From Desulfobacteria bacterium (lineage in GTDB: Bacteria; Desulfobacterota; Desulfobacteria; Desulfobacterales; C00003060), in contig JAQYVR010000140.1 of assembly GCA_030145395.1 (NCBI GenBank), positions 1-35,175 on the forward strand: a stretch of 35,175 nucleotides of DNA, read 5' to 3'. The notes under the pieces are model-generated. The model was not told the DNA's origin, made no database searches, and saw only the letters and a list, made by a program, of their open reading frames with translations. This document shows positions 25,716 to 34,518 of the stretch, piece by piece (the first letter of the stretch is position 1; the number at the start of each line of letters is the position of its first letter). Made by a program: the position numbers and the translations under genes.

Positions 25716-25830
25716 GAACGACGGCAGAAGCCACAAGAGCCACACCAATCGGAACGTTATTCTGACAACCGCTATAGAGTTCATTGTTGAACAGGTTGGT
25801 TATGGGCGGGGTGCTTTGGCAGGTGGGCTT

Positions 25831-26850
25831 TCACTGAGGTGATGACCAGCGTGAAAGGCGTTCGTCCAGATTGCCTGGCACGTCTTGGGATACGGCCTCG
25901 CCATTTCGATCCACCTTGATGTTGTATCTCTTGAGCTTGTATCTCAATGTTCGAGGGCTGATGTGCAGCATTCTGGCCGCTCGTTCCTTGTCGCCTCTCA
26001 GGCGATACAATACATCCAAGATGGCTTTGGTTTCGGCAGCCCTTCTCACTTCTTCCAGCTCCAGGGCCATTGAGCGTGCAGGCTCTCTGAAATGCCACAA
26101 AAAGTCAGACGGAAGCTGTTCCGTTCCTATCACATTTTGGTCGTTGACAATCAATATCCTTTCAACGAGATTCTTCAATTCCCTCACATTGCCGGGCCAG
26201 TCATATCGGCAGAAGACATCAATCACTTCCGGTGTGACCGATGGTAAAGGTCTTTTATGCTGGGCCGCCAGTCGGCCCAAGAAGTGATTCACCATCCTGG
26301 GGATGACCGCTTTTCTGTCTCTCAGAGGGGGTATGTATACAGGGACCACGTGCAGTCTGTAAAAAAGGTCCTGTCGAAACAGGCCCTTTGCGGCCAACTC
26401 CTTCAGATCCTTATTGGTTGCTGAGATGATTCTAACATCCGCCTCTATCAGCTTGTTTCCACCGATTCGAAGGAACCGAAAGTCTTCGAGTACCCGCAAG
26501 AAGTCCACCTGATTCTCCAGGGGAAGCTCTGAGACCTCATCCAGAAACAGGGTCCCCTTGTCGGCCATCTCAAAGCAGCCCATTTCCGTGCTTATGGCTC
26601 CCGTGAATGATCCCTTTTCATGCCCGAAGAGTTTGTCCTCGAACATAAGGCCTGAGAGGATGCCGCAGTTTACAGGCACGAATGGGTTTTCAGCTCTTGG
26701 GCTTTCCAGGTGAATGATCTTCGCAAGCATCTCTTTCCCGGTGCCGCTTTCCCCAACGAGGAGGACGCTGACATCGTACTTGGCGACTTCGTGGGCGAGC
26801 TTCATGATAGCCCGCATCACTTCGGACCCCAGGATAAACTCCTCCATCAT
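25831..26850 (-). CDS. Sigma54-dependent transcriptional activator (AAA+ - Fis-type HTH) without N-terminal receiver/sensor domain
   Basis: 'VGESGTGKEMLAKIIH', 'GHEKGSFTGA' (GAFTGA loop), 'GTLFLDEVSELPLENQVDFLRVLED', C-terminal Fis-like HTH 'RGDKERAARMLHISPRTLRYKLKRY'. Start probably 26850 or 26847 (AGGA upstream). Confidence 0.9.
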   Translation of the reverse strand: MMEEFILGSEVMRAIMKLAHEVAKYDVSVLLVGESGTGKEMLAKIIHLESPRAENPFVPVNCGILSGLMFEDKLFGHEKGSFTGAISTEMGCFEMADKGTLFLDEVSELPLENQVDFLRVLEDFRFLRIGGNKLIEADVRIISATNKDLKELAAKGLFRQDLFYRLHVVPVYIPPLRDRKAVIPRMVNHFLGRLAAQHKRPLPSVTPEVIDVFCRYDWPGNVRELKNLVERILIVNDQNVIGTEQLPSDFLWHFREPARSMALELEEVRRAAETKAILDVLYRLRGDKERAARMLHISPRTLRYKLKRYNIKVDRNGEAVSQDVPGNLDERLSRWSSPQ

Positions 26851-27128
26851 TGATTCCTGGAGGTGTTTAATGTATGGAGATTGCAGTTTCATCAGCAGCG
26901 TACGCAACAAATGGCATGGCAAGGTTGCAGATTATGCTTCGAAGGCCTCTCTCTAACCTGAAAGGGCGGTTCGTGTCAAATATATTTCCCCGAAAACGGC
27001 AAACTTTTGTTTGGTCCGGCAAAAACTTGCCAAGACTGTGGGTGGAGCTGTGAATCCTGGCGGATTTGAATAGGGAACTAGCCTTAAAGAACAACAAGTT
27101 AGCCTAATTATCGTCAACTCTCTGATTT

Positions 27129-27144
27129 TGGTATGACCCTTGCT
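27129..27144 (+). promoter_or_regulatory. Sigma54 (-24/-12) promoter
   Basis: TGGTAT-GACCC-TTGCT, with the GG-N10-GC spacing of the TGGCAC-N5-TTGCW consensus, 28 nt upstream of the CBS gene ATG. Confidence 0.8.
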
Positions 27145-27172
27145 ATTCAGTGCAGAAGTTGGAGGGAAGACC

Positions 27173-27664
27173 ATGTCTTCAGAAAGACTGATCAAAGATT
27201 TCATGTGTCCTTTGGACCGATATTATTACATCAAACAGGAAGAACCGGTCCAAGAGGCTGTTCGGCTGATGGGGCGGACAGTAGGGGAGGGCAGCCACCC
27301 ATGCCTCATCGTCGTTGGAGAAGAACCTTCTGAAAAGGATATCATCAAGGGCTTTGTAACCCCGACTGAACTTGTTTTTGGGTTGGCAGGCCATTTTTTG
27401 AAAGGAGCGCAAAAGAGTGGCCCCATATTCTGGGAGGGACAGTTTGAAGCAGAGTGCCTGGATGGGGCCAAAAAGCATGTGGGCGAAATCATGTTTCCGA
27501 TCAAAGCCTGTGTGCGCGATACCGAGATGCTCATGGAAGCCGTTTTCCTGCTCAACAAATATCAGGTCGATTTTCTTCCCGTTGTCAAGGAGGAGGATGT
27601 GGTGGGCATGATTCATCTTGAGGACATTATGAGAGAGATTGAAAGAATGGTGTTGAAAGACTAG
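27173..27664 (+). CDS. CBS-pair protein (paralog 1)
   Basis: 'IKDFMCPLDRYYYIKQEEPVQEAVRLM' and 'VGEIMFPIKACVRDTEMLMEAVFLLNKYQVDFLPVVKEEDVVGMIHLEDIM'. Inter-repeat motif 'GPIFWEGQF'. Confidence 0.85.
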   Translation: MSSERLIKDFMCPLDRYYYIKQEEPVQEAVRLMGRTVGEGSHPCLIVVGEEPSEKDIIKGFVTPTELVFGLAGHFLKGAQKSGPIFWEGQFEAECLDGAKKHVGEIMFPIKACVRDTEMLMEAVFLLNKYQVDFLPVVKEEDVVGMIHLEDIMREIERMVLKD

Positions 27665-27721
27665 GTCAAACGGGTGATGGTCTCATCACCTGTAAAAAGT
27701 TGTAAAGGAGGATTTTCTTGT

Positions 27722-29332
27722 ATGAGCCATGACATTGAACATGACGTAGGGGGGGGCGGAATCCTCGCAAACAAGACCTTGTGGATATGTGTGGGTGTAG
27801 GTATTTTTCTTCTGATCGCCCTTATCATGCCCACGCCCAAGTCTGTGACTACCGTTGTGGAAGAATATGGGTTTGCCAAGAAGATGATTGAATGGGAAAT
27901 CGCCCATGACGTGGAAGGTGCGGCCAACAAGACCATGATGGTCCTCGGCATCATTCCCATGGCGGTTATCTTCTTTGCCACCGAGGCCATCCCCATCGGG
28001 TTGACCGGAATTCTGATGCCGGTATTGGCTTACTTTCTCCACCTGCTTCCCATGAAGATGATCGGCAAGACCTTTTCAGGCGATGCGCCCATGTTCTTGC
28101 TCGGCGTGTTGGCCATGGGGGTCGCGGTTGTGGACGTGGGACTGCACAAGCGGCTGGCAGCCTGGCTTCTGGGTTGGACCAAGGGATTCCTTGTTCCTAT
28201 CTTCGTTTTGTGTGTCAGCATGTCCGTTGTGGGATCCTTCATCTCGGCCCATGCCATGTGTGCGTTCATGACACCGGTCATGGCAGCCGTCTATTTCGGT
28301 GCCGTGTCTGCAAAAAGTTCGGGAGGAAGGATCGAACACGACCCGGCCCTTGCCAAATTCCTGCTCTTCACACTCTGTTTCGCTTTGAACGTGGGCGGTA
28401 TCGGGTCGCCCGCAGCCGGTGGCCGTAACGTTATTATGATGGGCTTCTGGAGTGAATATAAGGTTCCCATGGACTTCTTTACATGGATGAAATACGGCCT
28501 TCCCCTGGCGCCGGTGCTAGGCGTTGTGGTGGCTGTCTATATGTTGGTTCTCTTTGGAAGGAAAATCAAGACCAGGGATTTGACCCCGGGGCTGGAAGCC
28601 ATTAAAGAAGAGACCAGGAAGATGGGCAAGATGCAATATGCAGAGTATGTGACGTTTGGGATGCTTCTCCTGATCCTGGTTCTCTGGATCTTGGGCGGAG
28701 AGGAACTCGGACTCGGAGGCCCTGCGCTCCTGGCACTTCTCATTCCGGTCATATTCAAGACGACGGAGTGGAAGAAGATACTCAATGGAATATCCTGGGA
28801 CGCATGGTTCATGTATTGCGGTGCCCTGACCCTGGGCGCCCTCCTCAAGGAAAGCGGTGCCGCCCTATGGCTGGCCCAGAGCTTTTTGAAGATTCTAAGT
28901 ACCGTGGGGATGAATGAAGGCTTGGGCCTGTGGATAGGGATGTCCGGTCTGTCCGGTTTGATGACCAACTTTATGTCGGACGCAGGAACCACCGCTCTGC
29001 TCGGACCCATTGTGATTCCAATGGGGATCATGACGGGCGTTCAGGGCGAACCCTGGGCAGTGGGTCTGGCCGTGGCTTTTGCTACGTCTTTTGCCCATTT
29101 CCTGATCGTGGGTACGCCGAATAACGCCATTGTATACGGCCTGGGGATATATCCGGATACCGGTGAGAAGATGCTTCACCCCATGGATTTCGTGAAATAC
29201 GGCTTTGTGCTCTGGGTCCTCTGTATGGTCGTGGTCTGGGTTCTCGGATTCATGGTTCTCTACAATGTGATTGGATTCCCCGAGGGTATACTTGAGACGG
29301 CCCGGGGTGTCATGGAGGCCGGCGCTCTGTAA
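27722..29332 (+). CDS. DASS/SLC13-family anion:Na+ symporter (sulfate/dicarboxylate-type)
   Basis: Polytopic membrane protein; 'FFATEAIPIGLTGILMPVLAYFLHLLP' and 'MTNFMSDAGTTALLGPIVIPMG' resemble the SLC13 signature. Start at ATG 27722 after AAAGGAGGA. Confidence 0.82.
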   Translation: MSHDIEHDVGGGGILANKTLWICVGVGIFLLIALIMPTPKSVTTVVEEYGFAKKMIEWEIAHDVEGAANKTMMVLGIIPMAVIFFATEAIPIGLTGILMPVLAYFLHLLPMKMIGKTFSGDAPMFLLGVLAMGVAVVDVGLHKRLAAWLLGWTKGFLVPIFVLCVSMSVVGSFISAHAMCAFMTPVMAAVYFGAVSAKSSGGRIEHDPALAKFLLFTLCFALNVGGIGSPAAGGRNVIMMGFWSEYKVPMDFFTWMKYGLPLAPVLGVVVAVYMLVLFGRKIKTRDLTPGLEAIKEETRKMGKMQYAEYVTFGMLLLILVLWILGGEELGLGGPALLALLIPVIFKTTEWKKILNGISWDAWFMYCGALTLGALLKESGAALWLAQSFLKILSTVGMNEGLGLWIGMSGLSGLMTNFMSDAGTTALLGPIVIPMGIMTGVQGEPWAVGLAVAFATSFAHFLIVGTPNNAIVYGLGIYPDTGEKMLHPMDFVKYGFVLWVLCMVVVWVLGFMVLYNVIGFPEGILETARGVMEAGAL

Positions 29333-29411
29333 TTGAATCCAGAAATCACGAAACAGGGTTTATTACTCGTGGATGTTCCGACAACATTATATTGAATATG
29401 AGGAGGATATC

Positions 29412-29720
29412 ATGCCCCAGTGTGAGAAATGCGGCAAAGGCGGCCTTTTTTTGAAGATTGAAAGAGATACGGGTCTTTGCCTCTCCTGCAATGTGGGTTT
29501 TGCCCAGGAGGGGAAGGTCTTGACCGAGAAGATTATGGAGGCCAAGAACAAGGCGGCCGCGACCAAGGACCAATCGGAGATTGCTGCCTCTTGCGCCGCA
29601 GTTGAGCGTTATGGAAATGAGCTTATTACCCTTCATCAGACCTACAATCTGCAGCAGAGCCAGGCATTGTTGGACCTGATAGAGGCGCACAAAAGAATAA
29701 GAAAAGAGGCTGAGAAATAG
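29412..29720 (+). CDS. Small protein with two CxxC pairs (zinc-ribbon-like) and helical tail
   Basis: 'MPQCEKCGKGGLFLKIERDTGLCLSCNVGF', SD GAGGAGG upstream of ATG 29412. Confidence 0.7.
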   Translation: MPQCEKCGKGGLFLKIERDTGLCLSCNVGFAQEGKVLTEKIMEAKNKAAATKDQSEIAASCAAVERYGNELITLHQTYNLQQSQALLDLIEAHKRIRKEAEK

Positions 29721-29778
29721 TTAAGCTGCGGCAAAATCACAATCCATTTTGAAGGAGCCGTGTGACTTAGGAGGATAT

Positions 29779-30255
29779 ATGGAAACGAAAAAAAAGGTAA
29801 AGGATCTGGTCATCCCACTGAGTGAATACCCACATATGCCTCACTGGGCAACGCTTAGGGAGGCGATCGCCCAGCTTAACGTCGCCTTTGAAACCGGACA
29901 CCACACGGTGCTGGTTTTTGATGAGGCGTACAAACTTGTGGGGATGCTTTTGCAGAAAGACATCTTGAAAGGGCTCGAGCCCAAATTTGCCGAGCATTCC
30001 GACAAGGGGGTCCCCATATTCTGGGACACCCTGCTTGAATCAGGGAGTGAGGAGAAGCTTGCCCGGCCTATCCAGGACTTTATGTCAGAGGCGGGAATTT
30101 CAGTCGACACCGAAGACAACATCTTGAAGGCTTCCCACCTGATGTTGCAACAAGACGCCTATGTGCTGCCGGTCATGGAGGAGGAGAAGCTCGTTGGCGT
30201 TGTGCGGATGGGCGACGTGTTTCATCATATCACCAATGCCGTACTGAAAGTGTAG
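29779..30255 (+). CDS. CBS-pair protein (paralog 2)
   Basis: 'ATLREAIAQLNVAFETGHHTVLVFDEAYKLVGMLLQKDILKG', 'IQDFMSEAGISVDTEDNILKASHLMLQQDAYVLPVMEEEKLVGVVRMGDVF'. Shares the 'PIFW' inter-repeat motif with paralog 1. Confidence 0.82.
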   Translation: METKKKVKDLVIPLSEYPHMPHWATLREAIAQLNVAFETGHHTVLVFDEAYKLVGMLLQKDILKGLEPKFAEHSDKGVPIFWDTLLESGSEEKLARPIQDFMSEAGISVDTEDNILKASHLMLQQDAYVLPVMEEEKLVGVVRMGDVFHHITNAVLKV

Positions 30256-30311
30256 CCCGGCTGAAGGAAAAGGCTTCCTTTAGAGCCTCGAAGAAGATGG
30301 GGGGTTCCCTG

Positions 30312-30453
30312 CGGACCCGCCAGATCCGATGGATCTGGATCAATCGGGCCGGGTCATGTGTGGCCTTTGCAGTTCAAAAGTCTTTAGATGTCGCGATGGT
30401 TGTATTGCAAGGACCCTGTCTGATCTCGTGTGATACGAGAGTCAGGCAGGGTC
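30312..30453 (+). ncRNA. Candidate structured 5'-leader (multi-hairpin) upstream of the PEP-synthase-like gene
   Basis: CCAGATCC-gat-GGATCTGG (30320-30338), enclosing GACCCG/CGGGTC, and a 42-nt hairpin GACCCTGTCTGATCTCGTgtgatACGAGAGTCAGGCAGGGTC (30412-30453). Confidence 0.45.
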
Positions 30454-30585
30454 TGTGCGTCAGGTGGTCCTAATGGGTCAATTTCGCTTGATTTAAGGCC
30501 GCGGCATGTTAGTAGTATTCAACGGGACTTATGTGCGATCATCAGGAAATCCAGGAACGTGTCATTGACAAGAGTTCTCTGACCC

Positions 30586-33162
30586 GTGGTTGATTCTTTC
30601 AGCAGGAAGAGGCAGCAAAAGGCCCTCAAAGATGAGGGTGACAGGGAGCGCTTTGTCTTCAAGTATAAGGCCTTTCGTGAGGTCATCAGATACAACAATG
30701 AAGTCCTGATGACGATAGCCGATATGCAGGAAAAGGCCACGGGCGCCTTCCTCTTTGATAACGCCTATGTCCAGTCTTCCTATCAGGCGGCAGCCGATGG
30801 GATGAGAGCGATGATTGATAACCTGAATGTCCTGGTAAATGAGAAATATAAGGCTCTCATTATTCCGTTTGAGAAAAGCGACGAGGCGATCCGAAATCGC
30901 CTTGCCGTTAAGGTAGCTATTCCCAGAACAAGGCATGTCCTTCCTCTGGAGGAACTTGGGAAAGAGGCCATTCCATCGGCCGGCGGCAAGCTTGCCCACT
31001 TGGGAGAGCTTGCCAACATCTTAGATCTTCCAGTTCCCCCCGGCTTTGTGGTAACCACCCACGCTTACCTGACCTTCGTGGAACACAATCAGATTCAGAG
31101 TGTTCTGCATGAAAGAACCAGCAAGCTTGACATCCGCAATCATGACGCATTGACGGCCGCGAGCCGGGAAATGCAGCAACTGGTCAGAAGGGGAGAAGTG
31201 CCGGCGGAACTTGAAGCGGCCATCCTTGATGCATATCGGACCATGTGTAGAAGGGCTGCGACAGAAAGACTGAACGTCTCTTTGCGGAGCAGCGCAATGC
31301 ACGAAGACATCATGGCCAGCTTCGCGGGCCAGTATGAAACGGCTTTGAACGTGCGTGGCGAGGAGCTTCTGGCTCAATACACCAATATCTTAGCCAGCCA
31401 GTTCACCCCTCGAGCCATTTTCTATTATAAGGACAAGGGATTCAACGTTGAGGAAATGGCCATGGCGGTGGGTGTCATCGGCATGGTCCTGGCCAGGGCC
31501 AGCGGCATCATGTACTCGCGTGATCCTGGGAATCCGAAAGAGGATGTCATACTGATTAATGCAGTTTGGGGGCTTGGGCCCTATGCCGTTGGAGGTGTGG
31601 TCCCCACAGATAACTACAGGGTTTCCGGAGACGGCAAAATAAAGATCAGTCGCGAAGAGTCCGGTCGTCAGGATGTTATGCTGGTCGGTGACGCAGAAGG
31701 TGGTACCAAAGAAGTCGCTGTGCCCGAAGAATTGATGGGAAGACCCTGCCTGAACGATGAACAGATCGCAGAACTTGCTTCCTATGCCCGTATGGTGGAA
31801 GCTCATTTTGGTCAGCCTCAGGATATGGAGTGGGCCATGGACCAAGAGGGGCGGCTGTATCTCATGCAGTCCCGGTCATTGCGTGTTGCGTCTTTTGCTG
31901 TGGCTGATGAGAAGCGGCCGACTGTGGCCAAAGGGCGCAAGGTTCTCCTGGACAAGGGGACCATTGCTTGTCGCGGCGTTGGTGCCGGCTCTGTTCACAT
32001 GGTGAGAAGCGAAGAGGACTTGGCCGATTTTCCTGAAGGTGGCGTTCTGGTGGTGAGACACACTCACAATGAGTTTGCGGTGGTGCTTCAAAAGGCCTCT
32101 GCTGTTGTCTCGGACATTGGTACTGTCCTGGGGCACCTCGCCACGGTGGCCAGAGAGTACAATGTGCCGGCTATCTTTAATACTGAGAAAGCGACCAAGG
32201 TCCTGAGCAATGGCATGCAGGTGACGGTGGATGCCCTGTGTGCCAATGTCTATGAAGGTGTCGTAGAAGAAGTGCTGAGGGCAAAGAAGACCGATAAGGC
32301 CCCTGAGGCGTCTCCTGCATTAAGGCAACTACGAGATATCCTGAAAATGATAGCCCCCTTGAACCTGACCGATCCCAAGAGTCCGGATTTTAACCCCAAG
32401 GGGTGCAAAACGTTTCACGACATAACAAGATTTGCACATGAAGTCTCTCTGCAGGCCATGTTTGACTTGAGCAACGAGAGTCATTTTGCCGATAGGTGCA
32501 CGAAGCAATTGGTCTGCGACGTTCCGATGCAGTGGTGGATTATTGACCTGGAAGACGGCATTAGAGAAGGTGTCGAAGGTAAGAAGGTCACATGCGAGGA
32601 CATTGTATCTATCCCTATGCAGGCGATATGGGAAGGCATAACAGCCTTGCCCTGGAAAGGCCCTCCGCCGGTAGATGAGAAAGGATTCCTATCGATTCCG
32701 TGCGGGGCCACGATGGATCCCGGTATGGATCCTTTGGTTCGAAAGCGATTTGTTGATAAGAACTATATGATCATTTCCAAACACTTCTGCAGCTTGAATA
32801 GCCGTCTGGGGTTTCACTTCTCAACAACGGAAGCATACGTTGGTGATAACCCGAATGAAAACTACGTGAGTTTCATTTTCAAAGGGGGCGCAGCCGATCT
32901 TGATCGGAGGGTGAGGAGGGTCCGGTTTGTTGCAAGGCTCTTGGAAGAGTTTGACTTTCGAATAGAGATCAAGGACGATTCGCTCTTGGCCCGTCTGACG
33001 GGACACGACCAGGATTATCTGAAGGAACGTCTTAAGGTCTTGGGACACGTCATGACTCATACCAGACAACTCGACATGGTCATGTACAATGATGCCATGG
33101 TGCAGTATTATTACGAAGACATGTTAAGAGCAATCGAGTCTTTCGTGAATATAGCCCGTTAG
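30586..33162 (+). CDS. PEP synthase/PPDK-like protein: ATP-grasp + phosphohistidine domain, with non-canonical C-terminal domain
   Basis: 'GGKLAHLGELANILDLPVPPGFVVTTHAY', 'LRSSAMHEDIMASFAGQYET', 'PQDMEWAMDQEGRLYLMQSRSLR', swivel-domain His in 'DIGTVLGHLATVAREYNVPAIF'. No PEP-binding TIM-barrel motifs seen. GTG start. Confidence 0.85.
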   Translation: MVDSFSRKRQQKALKDEGDRERFVFKYKAFREVIRYNNEVLMTIADMQEKATGAFLFDNAYVQSSYQAAADGMRAMIDNLNVLVNEKYKALIIPFEKSDEAIRNRLAVKVAIPRTRHVLPLEELGKEAIPSAGGKLAHLGELANILDLPVPPGFVVTTHAYLTFVEHNQIQSVLHERTSKLDIRNHDALTAASREMQQLVRRGEVPAELEAAILDAYRTMCRRAATERLNVSLRSSAMHEDIMASFAGQYETALNVRGEELLAQYTNILASQFTPRAIFYYKDKGFNVEEMAMAVGVIGMVLARASGIMYSRDPGNPKEDVILINAVWGLGPYAVGGVVPTDNYRVSGDGKIKISREESGRQDVMLVGDAEGGTKEVAVPEELMGRPCLNDEQIAELASYARMVEAHFGQPQDMEWAMDQEGRLYLMQSRSLRVASFAVADEKRPTVAKGRKVLLDKGTIACRGVGAGSVHMVRSEEDLADFPEGGVLVVRHTHNEFAVVLQKASAVVSDIGTVLGHLATVAREYNVPAIFNTEKATKVLSNGMQVTVDALCANVYEGVVEEVLRAKKTDKAPEASPALRQLRDILKMIAPLNLTDPKSPDFNPKGCKTFHDITRFAHEVSLQAMFDLSNESHFADRCTKQLVCDVPMQWWIIDLEDGIREGVEGKKVTCEDIVSIPMQAIWEGITALPWKGPPPVDEKGFLSIPCGATMDPGMDPLVRKRFVDKNYMIISKHFCSLNSRLGFHFSTTEAYVGDNPNENYVSFIFKGGAADLDRRVRRVRFVARLLEEFDFRIEIKDDSLLARLTGHDQDYLKERLKVLGHVMTHTRQLDMVMYNDAMVQYYYEDMLRAIESFVNIAR

Positions 33163-33357
33163 GTAAAATGATTCCCAAAATACGTATGGCCGGCTGGAGT
33201 TGACGGCTTGAAAGGATTCGTCACAAAGCAGCACTATTCATTTCAAGTCAACAAGGACACTCCATAGATCGAAAAACAACGAATAAGAACTCAGCAGCAT
33301 CCTTGGCCGAAAATGACGCACTTTGTGTCCGAATGACGAACATTGAAGGAGAGGAGT

Positions 33358-33756
33358 ATGCCACAAAGGATTCTGGTTGTTGATGACGAACTCGATACGC
33401 TGATGCTGTTGAGGGTAATGATTGAAGGCAGCACCGACTACGAAGTGGAGACGACCAGCAATGGGTTTGAGGCGCTGAAAATCCTCAAGGGAAAGGATAT
33501 TGACTTGATCATTAGCGACCTCAGTATGCCCGGCCTGAACGGGCTGGAGCTTTTTGATGAAGTAAAGAATATCCGACCGGATATTCCTATCATCATCGTC
33601 ACAGCCTACGGTTCGCTTGAAATAGCTGACGAGGCCATGAAAAAAGGGGTTGCCGACTTCATCACCAAACCTTTCAGGAAGGATAATATACTCTTTACCA
33701 TCAACAGGGTCCTGGAACTCGCCAGGGTTCAAAGGGAGAATATCGAGCAAAAATAG
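33358..33756 (+). CDS. CheY-like single-domain response regulator
   Basis: 'RILVVDDELDTLMLLRVMIE', 'DLIISDLSMPGLNGLELF', 'IIIVTAYGS', 'FITKPFRKD'. Start at ATG 33358 after GGAGAGGAGT. Confidence 0.93.
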   Translation: MPQRILVVDDELDTLMLLRVMIEGSTDYEVETTSNGFEALKILKGKDIDLIISDLSMPGLNGLELFDEVKNIRPDIPIIIVTAYGSLEIADEAMKKGVADFITKPFRKDNILFTINRVLELARVQRENIEQK

Positions 33757-33767
33757 GAGATGGAGCC

Positions 33768-33785
33768 CCACGGGTAAACCCGTGG
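33768..33785. repeat. Palindromic hairpin CCACGGGTAAACCCGTGG after the receiver gene
   Basis: 18-nt perfect palindrome, 10 nt downstream of the stop codon. Could be a terminator or a REP-like/IS-end hairpin. Confidence 0.6.
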
Positions 33786-33921
33786 TCTTCTGCGAAGGCG
33801 GATAAAGGAGTAAGGCCCTTAAACGCATCGTCGTTGTCCAACACAGGCGATAAGGCTTTGAGAGCATTTATAGTAATTCTCATAGGTATGTTCCGTTTGC
33901 GGCGGTCTTTCTAAGCTGGAG

Positions 33922-34126
33922 GGGGGCATCCCTTTTTCAATCAGGTCAATCCCCCTTTTCGCTCGTGGGAGCATAATGCACGGAACTCTACAGGATAGGC
34001 ACACGTCAACACCCCTATACACCTGGTAGCCTGTTTGCAAATCAATCAAGACTGTGCAGAAGACAGTGCCGTTGTGGCACCTTTCAGGAAATAATCAGCG
34101 CCCTGACGTCAAAAAGGGATGCCCCC
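33922..34126. repeat. Inverted repeat GGGGGCATCCCTTTTT ... AAAAAGGGATGCCCCC spanning about 205 bp
   Basis: 16-bp arms at 33922-33937 and 34111-34126 are exact reverse complements, in a non-coding interval. Confidence 0.75.
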
Positions 34127-34518
34127 TGACAAGCTACCTAAAATGGTTCAAAACGGAACCTATTTTTGAGAACCGCTCTATGATAGGGCAGGGACTTAAA
34201 GACCTTGCCTTTCTTCTTGTGTGCGCTCCCTTCAGAGACAGGAACATGTAGATCACCCGGACGCCAAAGCCGCCTGTTAAGGGAAGAAGCCCGGACGCCG
34301 ACGGTGTCTCCAAGATTTCGCCGAGTTCCCATTTTGAGAATAGCGCTGATGGTTGCGCGCAAGCGCTTGAGAAGCGGTACTTCGTGCGAAATCTGAGCCT
34401 GACGCAGTAATTGGGCAAAAGAGGGGGGGGCAAAGGTTTCCATGAGTCGACAAGGGGATCTTGTGAGGTTGTGAACGCCTTTGGCGGATTATCCGGAGTG
34501 AACTCGAGGAGGGGTCTG

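Noticed and set aside
26909-26926. TGGCATGGCAAGGTTGCA as a second sigma54 promoter
   Set aside because: GG-to-GC spacing is wrong for -24/-12 (two bases too long, or too short with the alternative GG).
30397-30411. TGGTTGTATTGCAAG as a sigma54 promoter for the PEP-synthase-like gene
   Set aside because: Spacing between GG and GC is too short for sigma54 recognition.
30531-30593. ATG at 30531 (MCDHQEIQERVIDKSSLTRG*) as the true start of the PEP-synthase-like gene via frameshift
   Set aside because: Different frame, no SD, stops at once; nothing in the sequence alone supports a programmed shift, though N-terminal mapping would settle it.
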